This document shows, piece after piece, positions 1 to 7,695 of a stretch of DNA of 64,000 nt (position 1 is its first letter; every line of letters begins with the position of its first letter). This stretch comes from Chloroflexota bacterium (GTDB lineage: Bacteria; Chloroflexota; Anaerolineae; Anaerolineales; Anaerolineaceae). The DNA lies in the NCBI GenBank assembly GCA_016838895.1, contig JAEKNU010000010.1, forward strand, positions 42,052-106,051, read 5' to 3'. Position numbers and translations under genes: made by a program. The notes under the pieces were generated by a model. The model ran no database searches. It was not told where the DNA came from and worked only from the letters and a program-made list of their open reading frames with translations.

Positions 1-315
1 ATTGTCAAGAAACATCGCCCGGCAACAGAGGCATTGCTCAATTCCTGCAAGCCCCTTTCCATTAAAAAAGGTGTTCTCAGCCTGGGTTTTGCCAGTGAGG
101 TTTTACGCGGCCGCATGGATCAACTGGAAAACACTGATCTTGCCCGGCAGGCGATTGCTCATTTATTTGATGCCGACGTACAGATACGCTGCGTGGTAAT
201 AAAAGAATCTCAGAATACAGATAACACGGTCACTGCACCTGATGAAAGTATGCTCAAAACCGTATTGGATTTAGGTGGAAAATTAGTGCCACCGGATGCC
301 AATCCGGAAAAATGA
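1..315 (+). CDS. dnaX: DNA polymerase III subunit gamma/tau, C-terminal end (partial)
   Basis: The reading frame is open from base 1, so the gene is cut by the window edge and only about 104 C-terminal residues are present. The segment with ALLNSCKPLSI and LGFASEVLRGRMD resembles the C-terminal region of clamp-loader gamma/tau subunits, which tethers the loader to the polymerase core. The assignment leans on synteny: ybaB and recR follow immediately on the same strand, the classical dnaX-ybaB-recR order. The listed TTG start at base 34 is an artefact of the missing 5' end. The ATPase domain is not visible, so identity depends on context plus weak sequence resemblance. Confidence 0.8.
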   Translation: MVKKHRPATEALLNSCKPLSIKKGVLSLGFASEVLRGRMDQLENTDLARQAIAHLFDADVQIRCVVIKESQNTDNTVTAPDESMLKTVLDLGGKLVPPDANPEK

Positions 316-369
316 GAGTAAAATTATCTCGGGATGTTGATCATCCCGCATGAATTGGAGGTATTTATT

Positions 370-729
370 ATGGCAAAAGGATACGGAAGACAAGCAGGCG
401 GACGTAAAGGCATGCCAGGGGGCGGTGCCGGCGGCGGAAATATGATGAATCAGCTCAAGGCCATGCAGGAGCAAATGGAAGCTGTGCAGGCCCAGGTTGC
501 CCAGGAAACCGTGACCGCCAGTGTCGGCGGCGGTATGCTCAAGATCACCATGACAGGTGACCAGGTCTGCCAGTCAGTAGAGATTAACCCCGAGATGTTG
601 ACTGACATGGATGCCGAAATGTTACAGGATTTATTGTTGAGCGGCATTAACAGCGCATTGGAACAATCCAAAGAGCTCTCCAGCAGCCGCATGTCTTCTA
701 TTACCGGCGGCATCCCTGGAATAGGTTAA
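370..729 (+). CDS. ybaB: YbaB/EbfC family nucleoid-associated protein
   Basis: A 119-residue protein of the YbaB/EbfC family, small dimeric DNA-binding proteins that coat the nucleoid. I chose the ATG at 370 rather than the longer TTG frame because a GGAGG box sits 8 bases upstream and the protein then begins MAKGYG. A Gly/Arg-rich N-terminal tail (residues 1-27) precedes the helical core MNQLKAMQEQMEAVQAQ and the characteristic VTASVGGGMLKITMTGDQ beta segment. It lies 54 bp after dnaX and 9 bp before recR, in the usual recombination/replication cluster. The Gly-rich tail is longer than in the E. coli protein. Confidence 0.92.
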   Translation: MAKGYGRQAGGRKGMPGGGAGGGNMMNQLKAMQEQMEAVQAQVAQETVTASVGGGMLKITMTGDQVCQSVEINPEMLTDMDAEMLQDLLLSGINSALEQSKELSSSRMSSITGGIPGIG

Positions 730-738
730 TAAAGAAAA

Positions 739-1350
739 ATGCCTGTACTCCCCCAACCTGTTCAGGATTTAATCGCTGCTTTCGAGCGCCTGCCCGGTAT
801 TGGTCCAAAATCGGCCTCCCGATTGACCTTCTACTTACTGCGCGCCGCAGAAGACATCACTGATAACCTGACAGAAGCCCTTTCCGCCATCAAACGCAGC
901 ACCGGCTCCTGTTCTGTATGTCATAACATTACCCTCGCTGAGCAAGATGTCTGTGAACTGTGCAGTGCCGAGGATCGTGATGAGAGCATCGTGTGCGTGG
1001 TGGAAGAACCCATCGATGTGCTCATGCTGGAACGTACTGGCGGCTTCTTCGGCCGCTATCATGTACTGCACGGCGTGCTCTCCCCCATTGAAGGTGTCGG
1101 CCCGGATGATATCAAAATGGCCAGCCTGGTCGAACGTGCCAAAACCGGCAAGGTCAAGGAAGTGATCGTGGCCACCAACCCCAGCATGGAAGGCGACGCC
1201 ACAGGGCTTTATATTCAGCAGCAGTTGGCCCCTCTGCCCAACGTGCGCGTCACGCGCCTGGCACGCGGCCTGCCCGTCGGCGGCGACCTGGAATACGCCG
1301 ATCAAAACACCCTGCTCAGGGCGTTGGCAGGACGACAGGAAATCAATTAA
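739..1350 (+). CDS. recR: Recombination mediator RecR
   Basis: At 203 residues this has the normal RecR length. RecR works with RecF/RecO to load RecA on gapped DNA in the cytoplasm. Visible landmarks are the N-terminal helix-hairpin-helix (LPGIGPKSASRL, about residues 18-29), a four-cysteine zinc finger (C58, C61, C72, C75), and the Toprim segment starting near IVCVVEEPIDV with the later LARGLPVGGDLEYAD motif. It is the last gene of the dnaX-ybaB-recR group and is followed within 25 bp by a strong terminator. Confidence 0.97.
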   Translation: MPVLPQPVQDLIAAFERLPGIGPKSASRLTFYLLRAAEDITDNLTEALSAIKRSTGSCSVCHNITLAEQDVCELCSAEDRDESIVCVVEEPIDVLMLERTGGFFGRYHVLHGVLSPIEGVGPDDIKMASLVERAKTGKVKEVIVATNPSMEGDATGLYIQQQLAPLPNVRVTRLARGLPVGGDLEYADQNTLLRALAGRQEIN

Positions 1351-1652
1351 TTACTTGACACTGAGCGAAATCAAAGTGCCGCTTGAGGAAATCCTCAAGC
1401 GGCACTTTTTCGTTTCGTAGGATGGGTAAAAGAGCGATTTTAAAAATATTACTTATCATACCAACAGCAGCTCTGTAACCCATCATTTTCCTGTAAAACA
1501 CATAACTATTCTCTGACATGCGCCTGTTGTAGGGTTGCGGAGCCTGAATAATACCAACAAAATTGAATTCCAATCATCACCTTCACCCAACATTCACAAC
1601 CCTAACAAAAATCCTGCTACAATAAAAACTATCTATCACACAGGGATACACA
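1351..1652. other. recR-HAD intergenic region
   Basis: About 300 bp without a credible gene. It holds the recR terminator and then AT-rich sequence. A TACAAT box (1618-1623) with a poor TTCACA partner 19 bp upstream could be the promoter of the HAD gene. The minus-strand ORF at 1343-1573 runs through the terminator and is not believed. Confidence 0.6.
1373..1412 (+). terminator. Rho-independent terminator after recR
   Basis: A 17-bp perfect stem (AAAGTGCCGCTTGAGGA and its complement) with a 2-base central spacer is followed by a T-rich tract. It starts 23 bp after the recR stop, so it ends the dnaX-ybaB-recR transcript. The left arm is fused to CACTGAGCGAAATCAAAGTG, which looks like a dispersed intergenic repeat motif. 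Confidence 0.9.
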
Positions 1653-2372
1653 ATGCAAATTCAAGCCATTCTATTCGATCTCGGCAACACATTATCCAAA
1701 AGCGCCTCCTTTGTTGAGGCCTTGCTTCAACTGGAGAACACCCCCTTCAGCCAATCTCTGGGATTGGATAGGGAAGCTTTAACCACCATCGGGGAAGAAT
1801 TCGGAAAAAACATACGTGAGCTATACAGTAAAGATGATCTCACCCAACCCCATTGGTTTGATGTCTGGCAGGCAGCAGCCATCAATAGCAGCATTAACCT
1901 CACGGATGTGCAAATCACGGAACTCAGTTATGCTCATTTGAATGCGTTCTTACAGCAGAGCCAGGTAGAACCTTATGCGATACCTTTGTTATCCATGATA
2001 AAAGAAAATCAGATTCCATTGGGGCTGATCTCCAATGTCACCGGACCGGTTGAACTCTTTGCCGCCGACTTCCAGAACAAAGGGATGGCAGATTATTTCG
2101 ACGTGATCATATGGTCCAATGTGATTGGTGTTCGCAAACCAGACAAACGCATTTTTCAAACCGCGCTGGATGGATTGAATTTACAAGCCAGCAAGCAAAT
2201 CATTATGGTGGGCGACAATGAAACAGCTGATATCCTGGGTGGCAATGCCATGGGGTTTACCACCATCAAAGTCATTGATGATGAAACACAAGAAGACAGT
2301 GCCGCGGATTATGTGGTTAATAAAGTGGGAATGATTGAGTTTTTCAAATCTAATATTATTGAAACGATATAA
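1653..2372 (+). CDS. HAD-superfamily hydrolase (subfamily IA-like)
   Basis: A 239-residue haloacid-dehalogenase-fold hydrolase. All four HAD motifs can be placed: motif I LFDLGNTL (nucleophile D9), motif II LISNV, motif III lysine in VRKPDKRIF, and motif IV MVGDNETADILG. In motif I the second aspartate of the classical DxD is glycine, so the general acid is absent. This occurs in some family branches but leaves the substrate unknown (phosphoglycolate- or nucleotide-type phosphatases are the usual guess). A helical cap lies at about residues 15-90. The gene stands alone; its stop codon falls inside a 22-bp repeat found again at 3864. Confidence 0.85.
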   Translation: MQIQAILFDLGNTLSKSASFVEALLQLENTPFSQSLGLDREALTTIGEEFGKNIRELYSKDDLTQPHWFDVWQAAAINSSINLTDVQITELSYAHLNAFLQQSQVEPYAIPLLSMIKENQIPLGLISNVTGPVELFAADFQNKGMADYFDVIIWSNVIGVRKPDKRIFQTALDGLNLQASKQIIMVGDNETADILGGNAMGFTTIKVIDDETQEDSAADYVVNKVGMIEFFKSNIIETI

Positions 2373-2390
2373 GCCTATTGTCGGGTTTCG
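2369..2390 (+). repeat. 22-bp direct repeat, copy 1 (left of opine dehydrogenase)
   Basis: ATAAGCCTATTGTCGGGTTT plus CG, identical but for one base to 3864-3885 in the same orientation. It overlaps the HAD stop codon. The two copies bracket the opine-dehydrogenase-like gene. Confidence 0.8.
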
Positions 2391-2432
2391 CTGATATTCA
2401 GCTTTGATCAGGTTTTGACTGAGCACTTGGAC

Positions 2433-3644
2433 CTAATCAACAATATCATCAATGGTCCGATAACCATAGAAATGCGGAATGCCTGATTTATATTTCTGTT
2501 TCAGATCTTCACTATCTAATTTCAGTTCACCATTTTCAATTAATACTTCCTGGCGTAATTCCTGTGCCCACTTGATAATTTCATCAATGGTAGGAACATC
2601 TATAGCTAAACGATCTGCTGCCCACTTTGCGATACACAATCCATAATGTATATCATCCGTGAAAAAACGATGATTTGTATTGATCTTCCATGTCCCCGCT
2701 GGTGTTTTCACAGTGGGTGGTTTGATAGCCCCTAACGTCCTGGACAATTGGAACGATTCAACAATATTATATACTTCTGTCTCATTTGTTGTAAAATCCA
2801 GCGTCAGATAGTCCAGCATGTAGGTAAATTTTTTCTGCGGGTATTTTTCCTTGATACTCTGACGAATTTTTGAATAGTCCGCGTCCAATCTGATGAGAAT
2901 ATCAGCAGATAATTGATCAAAATCTCTGTAAAAGTATGGAATAGTTGCAGCTTTATCCCATTCACCACCATGTTTTATAAATAACCCATAGCATCGTGAA
3001 GGATGGATGATTTGGTTATCTACTGATAATGTCAAGGACAAAAAATTATCAGCTTGCCGTACTTCACTTTTTCCGAACCATCCCACACAAACTTTTTCGA
3101 GGATTTTCTGGTTCAACCCTTCAAATTCCCCTTTGGGTGCTACAGCAGCAATATTTATCGGCTTGATTCCATACGTGATCCCTATTTTGCCATACTCTTG
3201 AATTCTGCAAATCCACGGGATTAAACCAAAACAAAACGTGACGATTTTTTCCAACCCAAAAGCATGCTTCATTTCATCAACCATCCAATTGAAACCCGCC
3301 TGACCATATACCGTGCCTACGTATACCTTCTTTTCAGGATTCAGATGAGCTCCCATACGATGAAGCGCATTTCTGTATTGGCTTACTGGCATACATAATA
3401 TAATCACATCTGATTCATAAATGAAATCTTTTGGATTTGAACTTATTTTGGATAATTGGCCTTCAAACTTTTCAATGACATCTCCGTCTGCGGACTGATA
3501 CTGCAATTCGATTTGTTTTGACCAACGTTCTGGCTTTCTTGTCAATAGATTTACATGATAGTTTGCAGCAGAAAGCAAGGGAATCAGAGTATGTGCACTT
3601 GCTCCTCCGCCTACAATTGTTACCGTTAAGTCTTCTGTCTTCAT
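2433..3644 (-). CDS. NAD(P)-dependent octopine/nopaline-type dehydrogenase
   Basis: A 403-residue protein of the octopine/nopaline dehydrogenase family, which reductively condenses an amino acid with a 2-oxo acid or runs the reverse reaction. The N-terminal Rossmann fold carries the dinucleotide motif IVGGGASAHTLIP (residues 10-22). The central linker and the C-terminal helical domain contain DNQIIHPSRCYG, the region holding the family's catalytic histidine. The start is supported by a GGAGGG box 11-12 bp upstream. It is monocistronic, convergent with the HAD gene, and flanked by direct repeats. Glycerol-3-phosphate or ketopantoate dehydrogenase is a less likely alternative. The substrate cannot be read from sequence. 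Confidence 0.82.
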   Translation of the reverse strand: MKTEDLTVTIVGGGASAHTLIPLLSAANYHVNLLTRKPERWSKQIELQYQSADGDVIEKFEGQLSKISSNPKDFIYESDVIILCMPVSQYRNALHRMGAHLNPEKKVYVGTVYGQAGFNWMVDEMKHAFGLEKIVTFCFGLIPWICRIQEYGKIGITYGIKPINIAAVAPKGEFEGLNQKILEKVCVGWFGKSEVRQADNFLSLTLSVDNQIIHPSRCYGLFIKHGGEWDKAATIPYFYRDFDQLSADILIRLDADYSKIRQSIKEKYPQKKFTYMLDYLTLDFTTNETEVYNIVESFQLSRTLGAIKPPTVKTPAGTWKINTNHRFFTDDIHYGLCIAKWAADRLAIDVPTIDEIIKWAQELRQEVLIENGELKLDSEDLKQKYKSGIPHFYGYRTIDDIVD

Positions 3645-3699
3645 ATTAAATATTTCCCTCCAAAACTAAAACATCATCATTCCTGTTTTTGCCACCCAA

Positions 3700-3773
3700 C
3701 TGGTTGATTAAGCAACATCTTAATGCGCGAAATCAAACAACTCAACTTTATCCTTGCTGGATAAAATCCCCTC
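3700..3773 (+). repeat. ~74-bp direct repeat, copy A
   Basis: Begins CTGGTTGATTAAGCAACATC and aligns by eye at roughly three quarters identity with copy B (3978-4051). A weaker third similarity (CAACGACCCAATGCATGAAA) appears near 4194. No coding potential is shared. Confidence 0.6.
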
Positions 3774-3863
3774 CCTCACCTGAACAACAAACCAGTCGTA
3801 GGACGGGTTGAGCAGATTGACAATGACCTTTTCAACGATTCCATGCGAAACCCGTCGAAGGGC

Positions 3864-3885
3864 ATAAGCCTATCGTCGGGTTTCG
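3864..3885 (+). repeat. 22-bp direct repeat, copy 2 (right of opine dehydrogenase)
   Basis: ATAAGCCTATCGTCGGGTTT plus CG; one mismatch to 2369-2390, same orientation, about 1.5 kb apart with a single gene between them. Confidence 0.8.
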
Positions 3886-3977
3886 GTTCTCGTTTTTTTC
3901 TAACAAGCATCATTCCCGACACCACCTCTACCCGACCTACGCATGCGCCGACTGTAGGACGGGGTTGAGCAAATCGG

Positions 3978-4051
3978 CTGGTTGATTGATCAACAACTTA
4001 ATGCGTGAAATCAAGCAAAACCACTTTGTCCTCAATGGATATATACCCTTC
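3978..4051 (+). repeat. ~74-bp direct repeat, copy B
   Basis: Begins CTGGTTGATTGATCAACAAC. It is the partner of copy A and is preceded by GTAGGACGGGGTTGAGC, an intergenic-repeat-like string that also occurs just after copy A. Confidence 0.6.
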
Positions 4052-4222
4052 ATCCATCCGAATGGAGAAGAATTCAAATTAACCCACATACAAAAAGATT
4101 TAATTCTGGTGGGTTCTTTGGGATCTAGGAAAATAGAAGTGCTTCTCTATATTGATCACAATACCACAACTATTCACTCACCATTTAACAAATCAACGAC
4201 CCAATGCATGAAACACCACCCC

Positions 4223-5863
4223 TCACCCAAACAATAACACCGCCTGCTGCAGGGTGTACCCAAAACCAATCGCCAGTGGAATACCCACCGCCAACCAGGC
4301 CAGAATCACAACAATCAATGGACTTCCAGACGACTTACCAATGCTTTGATTGCTTTTGCTGAAACCTTCTGCAACACTGCGGTCACTGGCAACTACTTTT
4401 TCTTCGGTTAACTCCTCATCAGTCATAAAATGTTCATCTGCAACCGGTTTGATCATCATGTTCAAAAGCAATCCCAGCACCAGTAAACCCGCCAGGATAT
4501 ACAGGGTAGTATCATATGCATTTGCCCTTGAAACCCCATTTGCAAGTTGATATTCACGAATATAATTGACCAACACCGGTCCAAGCACACCGGCGGTTGA
4601 CCAGGCGGTCAGCAACCTGCCATGGATCGCGCCAACCATCTGGGTGCCGAACATATCCGCCAGATAGGCCGGAATGGTTGCAAAACTACCGCCATACATG
4701 GAAACAATAATGCAAAATGCGCCGACAAATAAAGCCAGCGAGCCCGTGCTTCCAAAGGTTGGCGTTAAAGCATACAGCAGAATGCCAAAAATAAAGAAAG
4801 CGGCATAGGTTGCTTTACGTCCGATAAAATCCGATAAAGAAGCCCACAAAATACGGCCGGCGATATTAAACAGGGACAACAAACCAGTAAAACTTGCCCC
4901 GATAATTGCAATCTGCCCTATTTGATCCACACTCAGCTCATTAAAGCCAAGCTGGATCCCGATCAGCTTGCCGCCAAAGACTTCCTGTAAAAGCGGAGAC
5001 GCCATGCCGATGATCCCAATACCGGCAGTAACATTCAAACACAGTACCCCCCAAATCAACCAGAATTGGGGAATTTTTAATATTTTGGACAAATGTACAT
5101 GCTTCAAGGTGATCATCCGATTGGTACTACCCGCTGCAGGTGCCCAACCCGCAGGCTGCCACCCTGATGGAGGAATCCGATAAGCCAGCGCACCGCCGAC
5201 CATGAATATAAAATAGATCCCTGCCAACATCAGAAAGGCTTGCCAAACCCCAACACTGCTGGAGGACGCAAAAGTACTCATCAGGCGATTGGCCAACGGC
5301 GCGCCAATCATGGCGCCGCCGCCAAAACCCATGATCGCCATGCCTGTCGCCATACCGCGCCTGTCCGGGAACCATTTAATTAGTGTTGAAACCGGCGAGA
5401 TATAGCCCAATCCCAAACCGATCCCGCCAATTACACCCGAACCAAGCCATAACAACCAGATCTGATGCAAATAAACACCTAGCGCTGAGATAACCAGGCC
5501 ACCGCACCAGCATAATGCGGAAACAACCCCAGCTTTACGCGGTCCGGCATGTTCCAGCCAACCGCCCCAAATGGCAGCCGATGAACCCAGAAACACGAAA
5601 AAGAGTGTATACATCCAGCCCAGCATGGAGATAGGCCAATCACAGGTGGTTGTGAAAATTTTGGCAACAAAACTCATGTTTTCAGGGCAGGCTACTGCCT
5701 CTTGAACCCCAATCGCTTTTGATAGCGGCAGCCAGAAAACAGAAAAGCCATAAGCCATACCGATACATAAATGAATGGCCAAAGCGGCTGGCGGAACCAG
5801 CCAACGATTGAAGCCAGGCTTTGCGATTGTGCGCTCTTTTTGAAAAAAATCCCAAAATGCCAT
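4223..5863 (-). CDS. MFS transporter, OFA (oxalate/formate antiporter) type
   Basis: A 546-residue inner-membrane carrier of the major facilitator superfamily with the OFA-family look: N-terminal NRWLVPPAALAIHLCIGMAYGF, an extended loop after helix 1, a GxxxDRRGMATG-type A-motif loop (KWFPDRRGMATGMAIMGFG), and an extra hydrophobic helix at the C-terminus (VVILAWLAVGIPLAIGFGY). OFA proteins move small monocarboxylates such as oxalate, formate, lactate or pyruvate. A strong AAAAGGAG box precedes the ATG. It is monocistronic with a long leader. The substrate is not determinable, but a small organic acid is likely. Confidence 0.87.
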   Translation of the reverse strand: MAFWDFFQKERTIAKPGFNRWLVPPAALAIHLCIGMAYGFSVFWLPLSKAIGVQEAVACPENMSFVAKIFTTTCDWPISMLGWMYTLFFVFLGSSAAIWGGWLEHAGPRKAGVVSALCWCGGLVISALGVYLHQIWLLWLGSGVIGGIGLGLGYISPVSTLIKWFPDRRGMATGMAIMGFGGGAMIGAPLANRLMSTFASSSSVGVWQAFLMLAGIYFIFMVGGALAYRIPPSGWQPAGWAPAAGSTNRMITLKHVHLSKILKIPQFWLIWGVLCLNVTAGIGIIGMASPLLQEVFGGKLIGIQLGFNELSVDQIGQIAIIGASFTGLLSLFNIAGRILWASLSDFIGRKATYAAFFIFGILLYALTPTFGSTGSLALFVGAFCIIVSMYGGSFATIPAYLADMFGTQMVGAIHGRLLTAWSTAGVLGPVLVNYIREYQLANGVSRANAYDTTLYILAGLLVLGLLLNMMIKPVADEHFMTDEELTEEKVVASDRSVAEGFSKSNQSIGKSSGSPLIVVILAWLAVGIPLAIGFGYTLQQAVLLFG

Positions 5864-6199
5864 CAGATTTACTCCTTTTCAATGAGTCAATGGATGCATG
5901 GGAAAGCCGGTTTGTTCAAGAAAATCATGTCGTAGATGCAAATACAATATAACATGTACTCATGTCGATCACTCGGATCATACGCCAGTATGCTGCGAAG
6001 ATGATGTAGATGTGCCTGGTTCAAACGTGGGTATATACAGATTATAACAAATCCTACTTCTCATGCACCTGTACAATTGAATTAGTCTGGGAAAATGTTT
6101 CAGGAATTACGATAATGAAATATCTACAGCCCAAGTGTAAAAGCCGACCTTTGCAGGTCGGCCTTTTTACATAATTATGCTATCAAATTTTGTTCTGGA
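5864..6199. other. Leader/promoter region of the OFA MFS gene and upstream terminator
   Basis: No gene. A minus-strand TATAAT box (complement of 6041-6046) could start the OFA-carrier message, with a leader of about 170 nt, but I see no convincing -35. The right part holds the terminator of the next MFS gene. Confidence 0.5.
6138..6170 (-). terminator. Terminator downstream of MFS gene 6200-7471
   Basis: An inverted repeat of GCCGACCT and AGGTCGGC around TTGC, flanked by A-runs on one side and T-runs on the other, so it can act on either strand. It closes the alpha-glucoside/MFS gene block reading leftwards. Confidence 0.85.
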
Positions 6200-7471
6200 T
6201 TAACATGCAATTTGCCCATCATTAGCATTAAATAGCTGTTTTTCCGCTACCTTCCCCGCCAAATAGGCCAGAAAAACGCCAATGCTCAATAGAATCATAT
6301 TCAACACAAAGGGTAGCGCTTTCTCCTGTGCAGAAAGCAATCCGGCAATCCAGCCAAATGGCGAGGTGATCAAAATCACCGCTACATATAAAATGGATTG
6401 TATACGCGCGCGTTCCTTGGCATCAATGGTCACAATCGTCATCTGTTCCAGCAATGGGGTTACTGTTGCCAGGCTGCAAGCCTCAAACAAAATACTGATC
6501 AACAACACCCCGTAGTTAGCCTGTGGCACCAGCACCAGAATCAATTGACTGAATAGGAAACCGCTGAAACCAACCATCATGGGAATTTTGAAATTTACCG
6601 TTTTCATTCTTGGAATCACTAAAAAGAAGAATAATAGCATCACAATCGATTTTGCAAAGGGATAAATGGCAATATGCTCGGCAGGGATGCCAATTTTCTC
6701 CGTCACAATCACCGACCAGAACGTCCCATTAATCGTCGTACTGATACTCATGATCGCCATAATGCCCATGGTAATCAGGGAGGCGGGGTTATTGAATATT
6801 ATTTTAAATACCCCGTCATATTCCTTCAAACTGGAGAATAAACTTTTCCCTCGGGTTTGTTCCATGCGCACCAATCCTTGCGTTGTTTCCGTGGTCAGAC
6901 GATAGGTCAGAAATGCCTTCACAGTAAACGACAACGCTGCAAACAGGTACATCATACGTACTGCAGGGATGAGATCAAATTTCATTATCAACAATCCGGC
7001 CAGAGGAACAAAATATGCAGAGGTTAAGCACATAATTTGAATCCAGGTGAAAATATCAATCAGCTCATCTGCCTCGGCATCCTCCACCATCAGGCAGGTC
7101 CAGGCATTCGCTGCCACGCGCAGGAAACTGGCCATCACAGCAGCTGCCAAAAAATGCCAATAGGTTTGTGCAAATGCAAAAATGATTGCCGGAATCGTCC
7201 AGGCAAAAATATCAAATATCAACGTCGTTTTTCGACGACCCAGCTTATCGGTAATCACACCCCCAAAGACCGCCATAATTAGTTGAAACACCCAGCCAAC
7301 ACTCAACCATAAACCAATTTGTTCATCATTGATCCCCAATGCCAGCATATACACTGAAACATATGGGGCTAATAAACTGTTCGGAATACCATTTAAAGCT
7401 TCAGTATAAACACAACCACGCGCATTGCCTTTAAAATTAATCAATGTTTTAAACATAGGATGGATTTTCAT
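6200..7471 (-). CDS. MFS transporter, paralogue 1
   Basis: A 423-residue 12-helix MFS carrier. I place the start at MKIHPMFKTL rather than the longer frame, because the paralogue next door starts with MKVHPMFKTL and both have AAGGAA about 10 bp upstream. It has the MFS A-motif FGGVITDKLGRRKTTLIFD. It is closely similar along its length to the 7696-8964 protein, so the pair arose by tandem duplication. Lying downstream of GH31/GH15 genes, it may import or export a sugar, but that is context only. A 28-bp hairpin sits 30 bp upstream of the start, as in the paralogue. Confidence 0.85.
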   Translation of the reverse strand: MKIHPMFKTLINFKGNARGCVYTEALNGIPNSLLAPYVSVYMLALGINDEQIGLWLSVGWVFQLIMAVFGGVITDKLGRRKTTLIFDIFAWTIPAIIFAFAQTYWHFLAAAVMASFLRVAANAWTCLMVEDAEADELIDIFTWIQIMCLTSAYFVPLAGLLIMKFDLIPAVRMMYLFAALSFTVKAFLTYRLTTETTQGLVRMEQTRGKSLFSSLKEYDGVFKIIFNNPASLITMGIMAIMSISTTINGTFWSVIVTEKIGIPAEHIAIYPFAKSIVMLLFFFLVIPRMKTVNFKIPMMVGFSGFLFSQLILVLVPQANYGVLLISILFEACSLATVTPLLEQMTIVTIDAKERARIQSILYVAVILITSPFGWIAGLLSAQEKALPFVLNMILLSIGVFLAYLAGKVAEKQLFNANDGQIAC

Positions 7472-7500
7472 TAGGCTGCGGTTCCTTGTAACCGAAAATT

Positions 7501-7528
7501 CTCCTCCAACACACATGTGTCAGAGGAG
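7501..7528 (-). promoter_or_regulatory. Leader hairpin upstream of MFS paralogue 1
   Basis: On the minus strand CTCCTCTGACAC pairs over 12 positions (two of them G-U) with GTGTTGGAGGAG around a 4-base loop. The distance to the start codon (30 bp) and the length (28 bp) match the element before paralogue 2, while the inner bases differ and still pair. No U-run follows, so it is not a terminator. Confidence 0.6.
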
Positions 7529-7695
7529 TTTATTTTACTGGACTATCTGATGATTAACAAAGATTTTTCAGACACAATTTTAATATATATATATGCAACT
7601 AAATTTTGGCCGGATAATTTACTGCTTACATCATTCACTATGAATTTGGTAAACGGAGAGTTCACATTTACCGATTTTGAGCAATTTTCCTACAA

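Larger units (their letters stand above)
3645..4222. other. Repeat-rich gene-free region
   Basis: Nearly 580 bp with no believable gene. It contains two diverged copies of a ~74-bp unit (3700-3773 and 3978-4051), two GTAGGACGGG(G)TTGAGC elements (about 3796 and 3952), and the right-hand 22-bp direct repeat (3864-3885). The plus-strand ORF at 3986-4237 starts with TTG inside repeat copy 2 and overlaps the convergent MFS gene, so it is not annotated. Confidence 0.7.

Noticed and set aside
1343-1573. Minus-strand 76-aa ORF after recR
   Set aside because: Runs through the recR terminator and a repeat-like motif; translation of intergenic DNA.
3700-4051. CRISPR-like array
   Set aside because: Only two long diverged copies, no uniform short repeats or spacers, no cas genes.
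3986-4237. Plus-strand 83-aa ORF
   Set aside because: TTG start inside repeat copy B, no ribosome-binding site, overlaps the convergent MFS gene, composition like the surrounding repeats.
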